NCBI RefSeq assembly: GCF_905475395.1
Contig: NC_058337.1
Span: 111,346,368-111,410,367, forward strand
Length of the DNA stretch: 64,000 bases
Direction of reading: 5' to 3'
Origin: Chrysoperla carnea
Lineage: Eukaryota; Arthropoda; Insecta; Neuroptera; Chrysopidae
The position numbers and the translations under genes were made by a program. Position 1 is the first letter of the stretch; every line of letters begins with the position of its first letter. The notes beneath the pieces were generated by a model. That model searched no databases and was not told the DNA's origin. It worked only from the letters and a program-made list of their open reading frames with translations. Positions 26,801 through 38,016 of this stretch are shown in pieces.

Positions 26801-29800
26801 AAGTAGGTAAATCCACACAGTTTATATAAGTTCGATGGTAAAAAAGTGCATTCATTTTATGAAAGTTTAAAAAAAACAAGCCAAAATAATTTTTCAAATA
26901 AAGCATTTTTCACAAATGTGACAAAATTTATCAAACATGTAAAATTGCACCAAGAAAGAGAGAGTGTATATGTACGTCCTGGAATATTGCAAGTTAAATT
27001 TAACCTACTTTTCGGATTCCGATTGAGTTGAAATTTTGCATATATAAATCGACAATGTTTTGTTAGGGTAAGTATGACCTTATTTTACCATCGCTTCCCC
27101 CATATTTGATGTATATACATATGTTTTATAGTTTTAAATTAAAAACTGTAAGTAAAATAAATTTGAATCTAATGCGAAAAAATTGTCGATTTGCAGACAA
27201 TTTTTGAAAATATCCGTAACATCATTATTTGATTTAGATTAGAATTTTTTGGTCTAATTATAATATTACAATTTCATTTCATTCATATAGTTCACATTAC
27301 TTCTGTGACACTTTGTACAATTTTAAAAGCATTTAATAACAACACCCTCCACCAAAAAAAAAAAAAACTAAAATAAAAACAATAAAAGAATGACATTTTT
27401 TCAAAATTAAAATTGCGTGTATAATCGTTATAAAATAAATAAAATTTACCAAATACCTTTATTAAATAATGTCATTTAAGTATAATATTGTGTACAGCTT
27501 ATTAGTGTGATTTTTATATGTTGATAAAACAGACCAGTAAAGCGATATTATTTTTTTTGGGAGCTATATGTTATTAAAATAATAATTAAAAAAATAAACA
27601 AGATTTCATACAATTATATTTAATACAGGCTGGCATCAAGTTTAATAGACAAGCTTATAAACGTTGGGCTTTTAAAAAACAAAAAATTTCTTGTAGTAAA
27701 CAACAAATTGTGAATAAATTATGCTAAATATTGTATGAAAAATCCATATTATTATGGTGGAAGTGCAAGGAAGAAACATTTTTCAATTGGAAAATTGAAT
27801 AGCATCTTTTTTAATCCCCGAACTAAAAAAAAGGGGTGTTATAAGCATGCCCGCTATATGTGTGACTGTGTGTGTGTGTGTCTGCCTCTGGCATCGTAGC
27901 GCCCATGCCAGTGAACCGTTTTTTTCGGTCTCGTTTGAAAGGTAATTTAATGAAGAGTGTTCTTAGCTAGGTTTCAAGTTGCGCGTTTAAGGTTCCGTTT
28001 CCGAAAAAACAAATAAATTGGCGATGATTTTCAAAATCAATTCAATTTGGAAATGGCTTTAAGGAAAACGGTAATTTAATGGACAGTGTTCATAGATATG
28101 TTTCAACTGCGAGTTTAAGGTTCCGTATCCGAAAAATTTGTCGAGGATTTTTTTGAATTTTGTAAATTTCACTTGTATTTGACATACTTTGCCTTAAAAT
28201 AGAACTACGATAACAGACTGAAACTAGGTTTTAGCATATTTAAAACTTTGATTATTCAAATCTTTTAGCATATTTAAAATTTTGATCTTGAATCCTATTA
28301 CCTTTAGGATTTCGTACCCGCAGGGTAACCAACGAAACGCTATTACTAAACTCTGCTGTCACTCCGTCTGTCAGCAGGCTGTATCTCAAAAACCGCAGTA
28401 ATTAGATAACTAAAATTTGGACAGGGTTTGTATTACTATTGCTGCTATTGCAAAATAGGTAGCAGTTGGACTTGCACACAAAGGGTTTTGTACCTAAGAT
28501 CTAAATCGGTTATCAAAAAAACTCGAAGAACTAGGTCCAATCTGATTTCAGAACAGGATGCTTCTCATCAAACTCTGCAACTTTTGTTAAAGTTATTTTT
28601 TGGTTCGTTAACTACGAAGGGAGATATTAGCCTTTATAGATTAAAATGACCCATCCTGTATATTGTTTTTATAGTTATATTTTTTTATCATATAGTTGGC
28701 ATCAAATAAATAATTGTATTATATTTTGTTGTTCTTTAATATTAATTTTTATATGAAATATCATAATATAATCATTGCATAGCACATATAAATAATAGGT
28801 AGTAGGTACATTGCACGTATGTAATATTCAATAATTAATTACTTATTATTATGTGTATTTATCACGATATGTCATAAATTATATGTGTTATTAACCAATT
28901 AATCTGAAAATTATTGTGTAATTAACTGCTATATGGAATGTATCTAATATATACTTAATTTTCGATAACTCGATTCATAATTACTCGAATTCCTTAACTT
29001 ATTCGAAATTTTTAAGTAATTCAAATTCAAAACATCAATTAGACAAATTTTGTTTATTTTGAGAAGTCGTTAATGAGTTCGTTTCTTTTATATCGAAAAC
29101 TTGTAGTTCCATGAATCGTTCTGCCTAGAAGACACTACTCGCTTTCATGTTTTTATGATATGATGGTTTTTTTAAATCTTATTAAATAAAATACTTCCAA
29201 GAATAATTTCAAAAGAGTGCGCAGAAAACTGTAGATATCTGTTTTTTTGTGCCAACACTTATACATGAATTTTGCAAACTCTTCAAATTATTTATAAATT
29301 AGAAATAACAAATACTTATCATCATGAAAATCAGTAAGATTTCATTCATATCGAAAATTAAGAATTGTGGTTTACAAAAATACAGACCAAGAAACGCTTT
29401 TGATTTTTCCTAATATTTTAATCATTATGAATATGTATTTAAAAAAAATTGGAAAATGATACCAACTTTTTTATAAACCAAAATCTTCAATTTCTGTAAA
29501 GTACCTATTTATTTTTGCTAAATACAATCGCATACAATCAAAGCAAGGTAAAAAACGTTTTTTGCCGTAATTTTTTTTTATATCCTGTAAATATATGTAA
29601 TATATATCAAGATATGTTCAGTTTAATCCCAAGTTTATAACGCTTAAAAATATTGATGCTACGAACAAATTTTTGGTATAGGTGTTCATAAAATCACCTA
29701 ATTAGTCCATTTTTGGTTGTCCGTCCGTCTATCCGTCTTTTCGTCTGTCTTTGGGCACGATAACTCAAAAACCAAATGAGATATCAAGCTGAAATTTTTA

Positions 29801-32800
29801 TAGCGTGCTCAGGAGGTAAAGCTAAGTTCGTAAATAAGCAACGTCAATTGGATCTTGTCAACCGTTAGTAATAAAACAAAAGTTTTAGTGTAAAATGTGT
29901 TTCTTCTTTTGTAAACGTCATTGTTTATCCGTAAATGCGCAAATTAGGCCAAAACTTTGGTGTACATTTTCACCAAAACTTTAGAAAAGATAGAAAGTTG
30001 AAAATTTGCTCCATTGTTTTGGCTATCTCGGCTAATCTTTCCTCAAATAACAAAGTAGTAGGAAATAATAGAAATTTTTGTGTCAATCGAACCACGTTTG
30101 CCTCTCACGATTTTTAGGATTTTTTCAGGATTTTTACCGTAACCCTGGAACATTAATTGTATAATCCAATATTTTTGTGTTATAACTTTTTTTTAAGGTT
30201 TTCTGAAGAACAAACGCGGTTTGATTATCACAAAATTTCTGTTGAAAGCTATCGATATTTAATTATTTTCTCAAAATAAAGAATACAAACAACAAAACCC
30301 TTAATCCTGGAGAAATCCCCCTCTTTAATCATTGTCTCATCAGATCTCGCTGTAGATGTAGATATAAAAATTTACCGATAATTCAATAATAAAGCGGTTT
30401 TCATAATTATTATAAATAAATAATATAAAATAAATCATCATACAAATTATTATATAATAAAAAAAAAACAACAAATATTATCTTAAATCTGTAAAAAATC
30501 ATTTTACAATACACAAAGTTTTATTCTCTTTATGTCCCTTTCCCCATATTTTTCCCAATTTTTACTCATGCAATGATAATAATTGTATTATAAATAGTAA
30601 ATGTGTATACTTTATACATAAATGTGGATAATAAAACTCTTGATAACAATCAACGCCTCTATTTATATATACATATAATACCTTTACGTTATAGAGATCC
30701 TTTATTATATAGGCCTTTATCATGTATGAGGTTATATGATGTGTTATCAATATAGTGGTTTTGAAAAAGATTGAAATCAGTCAATAATAAATAGAAAAAA
30801 CATTGAAGAAACAAGATACAAACAAAATACTATTCTAATAAAGACCTTATGATGTTGTAAAACGGTAAAATTACAGGATGTAATTGAAATATTTATTGGC
30901 CAAAGTTTTAAAATTATCCTTATGACTATCAACTTATAAAGTTATAAAGTCTTTTACACACGGTGACTGCGTTTTTATACCATGTAAGTATATGAAATAT
31001 ACCAAGGTATACTAAGTTTAGTCACAAGTTTGTAACGCTTAGAAATATTGATACTAGGAACAAAATTTTGGTATAAGTGTTCATAAAATCATCTAATTAG
31101 TCCTTTTCCGGTTGTCTGTCTGTCGTCTGTCGTCTGTCCGTCTGTCCGTCTGTCATCACGATTACTCAAAAGCGAAAAGAGATATCAAGCTGAAATTTTT
31201 ATAGCGTGCTAAGGTCGTAAAAAGTGAGGTCAAGTTCGTAAATGAGCAACATAGGTCAATTGGATCTTGGGCCTGTAGAACCCAACTTGTAAACCGTTAG
31301 AGATAGAACAAAATTTTAAATTTTAAAAATGTTCCTTATAAAAAAATAAACAACTTTTGTTTGAAACATTTTTTCGTAAACATCACTGTTTACCCGCGAG
31401 AGCGCAAATTGTATAGAATGTATTATATGGGAATATTAGTTATATATGTGACATGTATGTATGTGTAATGTGACAGAGTAATCGACACTGCCAATACATG
31501 GTATTTCAACAATTAACTCTGTCAATTGTTTGTTTTCACTTGTTCCTACATAATATGGGATAAACATTTCATCAAGAAGGCCATCTTTTTTGAATTTCTA
31601 TGGGCTCTCTCAACGGAACGTGTACATTATGTAATTTTCAACGGGATTAAATCAGTTATAACCAAATTCCGGTAAAGGCGGCCTTCAAAACCAAATTTTT
31701 TATGCGAAAATAAAAATTTTTGGATTTTTTATAGTTCAAATTGCTATTTTCGACATTTGGAAATAAATACAAGCAAAAATAACTTCTTTGTCCTTGAAAA
31801 AAAAAAAGTTGGGATCAATAGTCGAGAGCTTAAAAAAAATCCTGTCGTAAAATAGCAAAACTCATAAGAATCGTTTACTATTTTACAATTTACCACCATC
31901 CAAGTTTCCTAATGGCCGTTTGTAACAGCTTTTTCACGAAAATAGGTAAGGCATATTCTTCAATTCCTTCAACGAAGCTTCAAAGTGAATACCAAAGAAT
32001 GACAATTCGTTTTTAAGTATTTCTGACTGTCACGAATTTAAACGAACATAATGAAAACCGCTTTGGTTTTTCAGAAAAATTTTACGTAATTATCCGTTTT
32101 TGGCTCAATTTTCGTTCTACAAGGATGTTGATTTATTTATTAGTAATGATACTTTGTATGAATGTGGAATTACTGGGGTAAAATTTGAAAAATTAAATGA
32201 AAACCTGACGTAAAATAGCAAGACCTACAAAGTTACAATTACTTTTTTCACGAGAGATTTTCTCAAATGACCATTTGTGGTGAAATGCACCTGAAGTTGC
32301 CAAAGAAAAATAATCGATTGGCACATCCATTAAAACTGGAAATTTGAAATTTTGACTTTTCAAATAAATCTAACCTGTAACTAGTCTTTTTGCGTGAGAA
32401 CTTCACAAAAACGTCCATATCTGTGATAAACTAATTATCATCATTTCTGTTACACTTGGTACTTCATCTGTTTCACTAGATATTTACCGATATATTGTAA
32501 TATAGATATATTGTACCCCTCAAATGTAATATATATTATAAGATTATTTATTCAATGGCTTATTAAATGTTAACATAGATAGGTATTATATAGATAGCTT
32601 TATAATATAAAATATAATATAATTGGATCAAATTAATTTAACCATTAAATATATAATTTGTTTAATAACATATTTAATTGTTAATAATCTGTTTTTAATT
32701 CAAGATTCAAGTTATGATAAAGTTATGATGATATTTTATTATGAAAATTTATAAACCACATCAATAAATTTACAATTGGATAAACTATTACTGATGAATA

Positions 32801-34150
32801 AATTAACAATCGTCTACGTTTAAACCGACTTTTCAATGTAAATAGACTCCAAATAAGCGTCCATTCTAATCATTTTTGTTAATTCTATCATGGTTCCAAT
32901 AAAATTCATTTATATGAAGTATATATAGTAACGATTAAATTACGAATACCTATCGTTATACATTTCGTCAACAATTTGTTTGAATCTTTGTGGTATTATA
33001 GAGTTACAAGAAAATACTTAGGTACTTGCTATACTTTAATTTTTAAGGATTCGAATACTTATTTTCTTGAATTAAGTACTGAGATCGTTGACTCAAGAAA
33101 TATTTACTTGTTTTAAGGACATCAAAACGCGTTTACTTCAATCTAGTAAATTATTGTTACTGTATAAAGCAGTAAGCATTTAAAAAGCAATATATGCGAG
33201 TATAGATTAATGTTTTTGTCTTTAAATTAGTTTTTTATAACAAATAGATTATATTTAATACAATTATCTGCGCTCCCACCATTAAACCTCTTTGCATCAA
33301 ATATAGCTGAAAATTCCTAAATTTATTCCTACACAAGGAGTTAACAATGATTTTTCAGGTCAATAAAAAAAGCGATCAACGCCAAAGAAAAAGTTTATTT
33401 TTTCTAAGCAATTTCAGAGATTTGCACCAAATATTGCTTGAAAATACCTCGATTTAACTACATAAGAAGCTAATAAAAATTTTTCAGATCATTATAATCC
33501 ACAAATAGGGAATATCGAAGATATTTTTACTTTAATGAGAGCTGATTCATGTAATTAACATCAGAAAAAAATTATTTTTTGAATTGCAAATTATCAAATA
33601 TATAAGATAATAGCCATCAAACATTTGTTTGATGGAGTTCTTATGGCAAACATAGAATATGACGTCATATAGATGAATCATATAGTTTTAAATTATAAAA
33701 AAATACTTTGACTTAATTTCTTATAATTTTCAAAAATCATTCGTTTTCTTTCTCAACAGGCATTTGGCAGCCGCTAGTGGATTATTACCACCAAATGGGT
33801 ATCCACCAATTATACATCCATATGGAACATTACAGAACCCAGCCTCGGCGTCAATGCATCCAGCACAATCCTCGTCCCGATTTTGTACAATATGTTTGTA
33901 TAATAATAACAAAGATCCGAACACACCTTGCTTACATGGTTTTATACCGGCAGCAGCGGCTGCGGCCGCAGCTCTATCCTTTCCAACAACGGCAACAATA
34001 ACGTTACAACAACCACCTACTTCAGTAACCGGAACTAGTTTTACTTCAATAAAAACTGCTAAAAAATCACCTTCATCAAATCATCGACAACAAAGTGAAT
34101 CACCCAAAAGTAGTGAGGACGAATATGAAAACAGTACTAAATTAAATTAA
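14894..34150 (+). CDS. ro: Homeobox protein Rough
   Basis: Three coding exons, 14894-15434, 25563-25800 and 33760-34150, join in phase (T|TG, AG|G) to 389 residues. Rough is a nuclear transcription factor that in Drosophila restricts R8 fate and patterns R2/R5 photoreceptors in the eye. Exon 1 encodes a serine/asparagine-rich N-terminus with [14 protein letters not shown] near residue 21. Exon 2 holds the whole homeodomain ([52 protein letters not shown]), with Gln at homeodomain position 50 and the Rough-type ending [12 protein letters not shown]. Exon 3 has CTIC and CLH motifs, a run of eight alanines and a Ser/Lys-rich tail. Splice sites are T|GTAAGT, TTCTAG|TG, AG|GTAAGA and CAACAG|G. A polyadenylation signal candidate is at 34486-34491. 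The homeodomain is very close to what I remember of Drosophila Rough; the exon 1 start rests on the first ATG of the open frame. Confidence 0.93.
16020..16570 (+). mobile_element. Helitron-like remnant with about 1.4 family B units
   Basis: The word ggtggatggggtaattt-like repeats at about 16040 and 16352, a spacing of about 312. It is followed by ggataagtgagggctataac, which matches (inverted) the segment next to the CTAG terminus at 11.53 kb. The terminal CTAG itself is not preserved here. Confidence 0.5.
17299..17505. repeat. Family C foldback 1
   Basis: The left arm begins gtcgtagctttttagcgaatg and the right arm ends with its diverged inverse (catccgt/tggctacgatggca type). The arms are about 70-90 bp around a central loop. 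Confidence 0.6.
17534..17770. repeat. Family C foldback 2
   Basis: Left arm catcgtagcgccttaacgga then gaaaggtaatttgatcgaga. The right arm is the inverse, with tcggttcatccgtttaggag and ctacgatgcca. It is directly adjacent to foldback 1 and followed by gacgggggttaaaaccc, the family's outer end, near 17835. Confidence 0.7.
18090..18165 (-). repeat. Family C terminal fragment
   Basis: Short copy of the outer end: cagcccgctttttagtcggg gattaaaa, preceded by an acacacagatatgcac tract. Confidence 0.5.
19780..20012. repeat. Family C foldback 3
   Basis: Left arm gacatcgtagttcctaaacg...ggaaatttgatcgggagtgt; right arm gaacactcgaacaaataacc...tcatccgctaagaagctacg atgcca. The two arms are inverse and about 80-90 bp long. 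Confidence 0.7.
21950..22330. other. GC-richer patch of unknown origin
   Basis: Base composition here is visibly more balanced than the surrounding AT-rich sequence. On the minus strand there is a 64-codon open stretch (22272-22078) with flanking frames broken by stops. It looks like a decayed coding sequence, possibly from a transposon, but I could not match it to a family. Confidence 0.3.
22475..22815 (-). mobile_element. Non-autonomous Helitron-like element, 341 bp
   Basis: Minus strand: begins TC (22815-22814) after A, reads TCCCTATATATTAAAAATATG, and ends in CTAG (22475) followed by T. Just inside the CTAG end is a short GC-rich inverted segment. 5'-TC, 3'-CTRR and insertion between A and T are Helitron hallmarks. 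No Rep/helicase. Confidence 0.7.
23465..23610 (-). mobile_element. Helitron-like element, 3' fragment
   Basis: CTAG terminus at 23465 followed by T on the minus strand, with the subterminal hairpin cagcaaagcgggttgg-like segment. The element stops near 23610, where a family A copy begins. Confidence 0.65.
23630..24138 (-). mobile_element. Family A repeat, interrupted copy
   Basis: Minus-strand copy. The tail half (gtccgtccgtgatcacgata, agatatcaagctg, cgttagagatagaacaaaag) runs to about 23880. After unrelated sequence, the head half (tacatgatatttcaacaatt aactcagtcag) appears at 24080-24138. Confidence 0.6.
24881..24935 (-). mobile_element. Family A repeat, head fragment
   Basis: Only the head: tacatgatatttcaacagtt aactcagtcaattgtttatt ttcact. 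Confidence 0.6.
24987..25255. repeat. Foldback element upstream of rough exon 2
   Basis: Core arms at about 25070-25116 and 25188-25236 are inverse (accaatttcgattggttaac in the left arm), and outer arms share ggctatttttaatt. The left arm has an extra segment of about 58 bp. Probably a MITE-like foldback. Confidence 0.7.
26354..26390. repeat. Perfect hairpin, 17-bp arms, 3-base loop
   Basis: The arm tttagtaagtatatttc is followed by aat and then its exact inverse complement. Lies in rough intron 2. Confidence 0.95.
27812..28150 (+). repeat. Family C copy
   Basis: Begins with the outer end (ttaatccccgaactaaaa), then a gtgtgtgtgtgtgtctg tract, ctggcatcgtagcgcc, aaggtaatttaatgaagagt and ttcttagctaggtttcaag, with a second partial unit of the inner word (tagatatgtttcaactgcga). 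Confidence 0.65.
28470..28670 (+). mobile_element. Half of a Tc1-like MITE (relative of 39006-39625)
   Basis: Shares aactcgaagaactaggtcca-type sequence and tagattaaaatgacccatcc tgta with the right arm of the 39-kb element. No left inverted repeat was found. Confidence 0.5.
29582..29960 (-). mobile_element. Family A repeat, tail part
   Basis: Minus-strand copy from the tail (atatgttcagtttaatccca agt) through gtccgtccgtctatccgtct to aaacgtcattgtttatccg. The head is missing. Confidence 0.7.
30972..31542 (-). mobile_element. Family A repeat, full length
   Basis: Complete minus-strand copy from tttttataccatg at 30972 to ttttcacttgt at 31542, including gtaaacatcactgtttac (hairpin) and an expanded gtctgtc tract. 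Confidence 0.8.
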
Positions 34151-35719
34151 ATGTTGATAAAATTTATGACTGTACAAAGAATTTTTATTGAAAGTATTAT
34201 TCTTATTCTATTATCGTGAACTTTTTAACTGTAAATAATTATACCTTCAATAATTTTTTCGAAACTTTACTCGTAGTTGATATTTATTTTATTTATTTAT
34301 TTAAAAAAATTGAAATTAAATTTGTATTCTAGTCAAAAAACAATTTTTCGACTTATTCTGGTCGATATGGTTTTCTATTATAGTTATAAAACTGGCAAAA
34401 TTTTAGAATGTCGTCTTCACTTGCGGTTTTTAATAAATTAAATAATTTACATTTGTTACCAGTTCACTGTGTATGAAAAATTCAGAATAAATAAGTTTTT
34501 TCTATTTGTGATTATAATTTTTATTAAATTTTATCCTGAAATATGAGAGAAATGCAGAATGAGTGAAGAATAATTAGGGTGTACATTCTTTTAAGATGAT
34601 TCGTCATCCTACGAAAAGAAAAGCAAATCGGATTAGTATCATCGAAAAAAAATTACAACATTTGAATGAAAATGCAGGGGTTTTCATAAAGACATATGCA
34701 TTTATTTACACCTGAAACACAACATGTTAACGACTAGATTACCTACTAAATTTTCGAAATTCAACACGCAATGATTGAACGAATATTTGAAATTAAACTA
34801 AAAAAGAATAGTAAGTAAAAAAAAACGAAAGAATAAAGTTTTAGTTAAATTGAAAAAACCTTTAACGAAAAACTGCAAAACTTGTGGATAAATTTATGCA
34901 CAATTTATTTACACACTTGACCTGCGAGTTCTGAGAAGGCTAAAACGAAGCTTTGAGAACAAAGACTATTCCGAAGGCCAAAATTTAGACTTTAAGGAGT
35001 AAACATATCAAAAATTCAACTAATTCTATTGAGATCATTTTTGCATCAGGCTTATTCGGTATCTATTTCGTGATAAACTATCATTTACTTAAAAACATTT
35101 AACAAAGCTTTATTATTATTTAACAACTGAATGATATGTGTTGTCTGTAAATATGAAAAAGAATTCTTTCATAATAATAATCATATAAAAACTTGGACAT
35201 GATATTATCATTCAGAGAAAAATTATCTCCCCAATCCCCATATATTACATTCTATTTAAACATCATGTAAAAAGTAAGGGATGAGATTGTTATAATAATA
35301 GTTGCACGAAACGGTAAAATTGAGATGAGATATTATAGAATGCATGTGTTTGTTAATTTAGGTATTACTAATTTGTTTGTAAAGAGTGTCCTGCGTGTAA
35401 ATTATTATTTTACCAATTTTTGTTGATTTATAGAATCGAAATATGTAAATATTGCCACTTAATAAAACGATATGAAATTCACTGGAAGGACATTATCTTT
35501 ATTTTATGTGTTATGAGTCATTATTTCAAAAAGTATTATGTGTAAAAAAATTATATTCACAGCGATTGTCGACACAAGTGGAAACTTAAAACTTTCGAAT
35601 AACCGATTTTAAAAATTAAAAATTGTGCACGAAAGCGGAAATAAGTGTTGGCAAATGAAGTGAAGTTTAAAATGAATTAAACTTTTTATTTAAAATTGCA
35701 ATTGCTCAGCGAAGCGGAT

Positions 35720-36540
35720 GGGTACAGTTTCTGAGATATCGCAATATTTGTATCGATTTTAGTCCGAATTTCAAAAACTATTCGACCAGTCAACAAATGC
35801 ACCAGATTTTTGTACTTTTAGGGTCAAAATTAAATTATAAACTGAGTTTAATCGAAATTGGTGAGAAAATTTTTTTTTCGATTTTTCGGAATTTTTTTAA
35901 GGGGTACGCACGCACCCCTTTGAAAAAATCGAGAAAAACGAAAACAAATTTTGTTTTGAAATGTGATGAAACTTGGTGGATGGGGTCATTTTGATCCAAA
36001 AAGTATAAAAATAAGGTTAATTTAATGCTTGGATGCAGGGTTTCTGAGATATCGCAATATTTGGTCCGTATCTCAAAAACTATTCGACCAGTCATCAAAT
36101 GCACCCGACTTTTGCACTTTTTGGGTCAAAATTACCTTATATACTGAATTTTATCGAAATTGGAGATAAAAAAATTTTTCGATTTTTTGCAATTTTTTTA
36201 AGGGGTGTACCCCCTGGAAAAAATCGAGAAAAACGAAAAAAACAACTTGTTTTGGAATTTGATGAAATTTGTTGTATGGGGTAATTTTGATCCAAAAAGT
36301 ATAAAAATCAGGTAAATTTAATGCTTGGATGCAGAGTTTCTGAGATATATCACAATATTTCTATCGACTTTAGTCCTTATCTCAAAAACTATTCGACCAG
36401 TCATCAAATGCACCCGATTATTGCACTTGGTGGCTCAAAATTACCTTATATACTGAGTTTTATCGAAATTGAAATTTAAAAAATTTCTCGATTTTTCTTC
36501 TCGAGAAAAACGCAAAAAACGCATAAAAATCAGGTTAATG
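35720..36540. repeat. Family B minisatellite array, about 2.6 units of about 305 bp
   Basis: The word actattcgaccagtcawcaaa starts at 35778, 36079 and 36388 (spacings 301 and 309). Each unit also has gggtcaaaattacc, ttatcgaaattg, aaaatcgagaaaaac and tggatgsggtcatttt-type words. Open frames here repeat with the unit and are not genes. Confidence 0.9.
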
Positions 36541-36686
36541 TTCTTATGTAGTCAATGAGAATAGAACTATTATCACACTACTGGAAAATCGTATGAATGC
36601 AAAAGTAAATTTTGCGATATGATCTCCAATATGAACAACAATAAACTCGTGCTATGCTGTGTTCATAATATTAAATTTTCAAAAGC

Positions 36687-36744
36687 ATGTTGAGCCCCCG
36701 GGGCTGGGGCTACAACCCCGCTAGCTGGTTAATCCAGCGCTGAG
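36687..36744 (+). other. GC-rich candidate leader exon with three hairpins and a short uORF
   Basis: Three adjacent small hairpins: AGCCCC-C-GGGGCT (36693-36705), GGGG-CTACAA-CCCC (36706-36719) and GCTGG-TTAAT-CCAGC (36724-36738). They are followed at once by GAG|GTAAGT, a consensus donor. An acceptor (ttcattgcag) ends at 36905, 33 bases before the downstream ATG. An 18-codon open frame (36687-36743) ends one base before the donor. The start of the exon is not defined. It may instead be a repeat fragment. Confidence 0.4.
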
Positions 36745-36938
36745 GTAAGTAAAATTACTATGGATACAATTTGCAAATTCACAATAATTTAAATATTTCA
36801 CAACAGCCAAATCATATGACAATTTCAAAATTTATGGTGCCAAACAAATTGCCTTTTTTTTAAATACGAAACTTTGAACGAACTACGAACTTTTTTTCAT
36901 TGCAGCAAACTATCATTTAATAGTTTTATTAATTGTGT

Positions 36939-38016
36939 ATGAAAAATAATATGAAAACCAATAAAGATTCTGTCAACATTTCGCCATCTGAAACAACCGA
37001 CAGCATAAATAGATTACCAGACAGTGTTTGGGAACAGCTAATAAATGCTCCATTAGCTGATAATCACATGCGATTATTAACTGAAGCATATCCAATATCC
37101 TTAATAGAAAAGTATGGTAATAAAATTTAATTCGAAATAATTTTATTTATGTAGACTGTTTTTGTGTAGGTTTCTAGAATTGCTTTCTAAGGAAAAAGAA
37201 TCGATTACAATATGTATTCAAAATAAACTGGAAAAAATATTAGAACAACTACGTAGTGAAATGACTAATGAAAATGAAAATCAAAAACAAAATAATGAGG
37301 TTTTCTGTTTTGGAAAAACGTACGTAGGTTTTTAGAAAAGTTTCTGATAATTATACTTTTATAGGATGTTAACAAAAAATATGATTATTGGTTTAACATT
37401 TTACAAGAATTAAATGCTGCCAAACAAAGTGCGATGAGAGAAAGTTCAAGATCAGATGAAAATGTACGTTTATGCGAGTTAAATAAATACATCGAAGCGG
37501 ATATCGAAATATTGCATAATCAAAATAAGGTTTGTAACTGTTTTCATTGTAGTTAATTTATAACGAAACAGTTAGTTAGTTCATCTTCAAACGCCCGTTT
37601 GTCGATAAATTTACCATTATACTTTTTTTTTGTAGAAATTAGCGGATCACGGTAACTATCTAACAAAAGAAATTAAATATATGTACGATAAATGCTTCCA
37701 ACAAGAACAGAAATTACAAGAAATTAATCATTTAAACGACCAAGCAAAAACAAAAATCATCAAAGATATTGAAATACTTTCACAAAAAGTAAACAAATTT
37801 ATTTAAAAAATATAATACTCGACTACACAAATAATTAATTGAGCAAAGATGGAGCTGAATATTACATCTCTATCTTGTAGTCGAGTCAAAGATAAATTTT
37901 ATTTTATTTTTCATTGCATCAAAATATTATGTTTTCAGATTGATGAAAAATCTTTACAATTACAAAATTTACGATCGCCACCAGCCGTAGATAGTTATCG
38001 AAGCCAATGTCAGTAG
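36939..38016 (+). CDS. Unrecognised coiled-coil protein, 231 residues
   Basis: Exons 36939-37116, 37178-37299, 37365-37529, 37636-37788 and 37939-38016 join in phase to 231 residues; all introns are 60-150 bases with GT-AG ends. I do not recognise the family. The N-terminal about 30 residues are Ser/Thr/Asn-rich. A short conserved-looking block follows (LPDSVWEQLINAPLADNHM). Residues about 60-220 are mostly Glu/Lys/Gln/Leu with heptad-like spacing, i.e. a long coiled coil in two parts, ending LRSPPAVDSYRSQCQ. There is no signal peptide or membrane segment. A small cytoplasmic or spindle/kinetochore-type scaffold subunit would fit such a design, but this is only an analogy. The consistent phases over five exons argue that the gene is real. 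The start is the first ATG after the acceptor at 36905; a second ATG lies four codons on. Confidence 0.75.

Larger units (their letters stand above)
25801..33759 (+). other. rough intron 2 (about 8.0 kb)
   Basis: Contains a 17-bp-arm palindrome (26354-26390), a family C copy (27812-28150), an element resembling half of the Tc1-like MITE (28470-28670), and family A copies at 29582-29960 and 30972-31542. 31.5-32.4 kb holds diverged repeats of a cctgtcgtaaaatagcaa-type word. 32.4-33.75 kb is plain AT-rich sequence. Confidence 0.65.
34151..36938. other. Intergenic: rough 3' UTR, family B array, leader of the coiled-coil gene
   Basis: 34151 to about 34510 is the probable rough 3' UTR. 34.5-35.7 kb is AT-rich with nothing recognised. 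35.72-36.54 kb is a family B array. 36687-36744 is a GC-rich candidate leader exon. Confidence 0.6.

Noticed and set aside
33777-34001. Second open frame inside rough exon 3
   Set aside because: It is a +1-frame shadow of the coding exon. The frame ending at 34150 is the one that joins the homeobox exon in phase.
35797-36284. Open frames of 61-89 codons on both strands
   Set aside because: They repeat with the roughly 305-bp family B unit and reflect the minisatellite, not genes.
37165-37323. Alternative splice sites for the coiled-coil gene (acceptor at 37170, donor at 37323)
   Set aside because: The acceptor puts a TAG in frame at once. The donor would leave a 41-base intron, shorter than any other here. 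The sites 37177 and 37299 avoid both problems.
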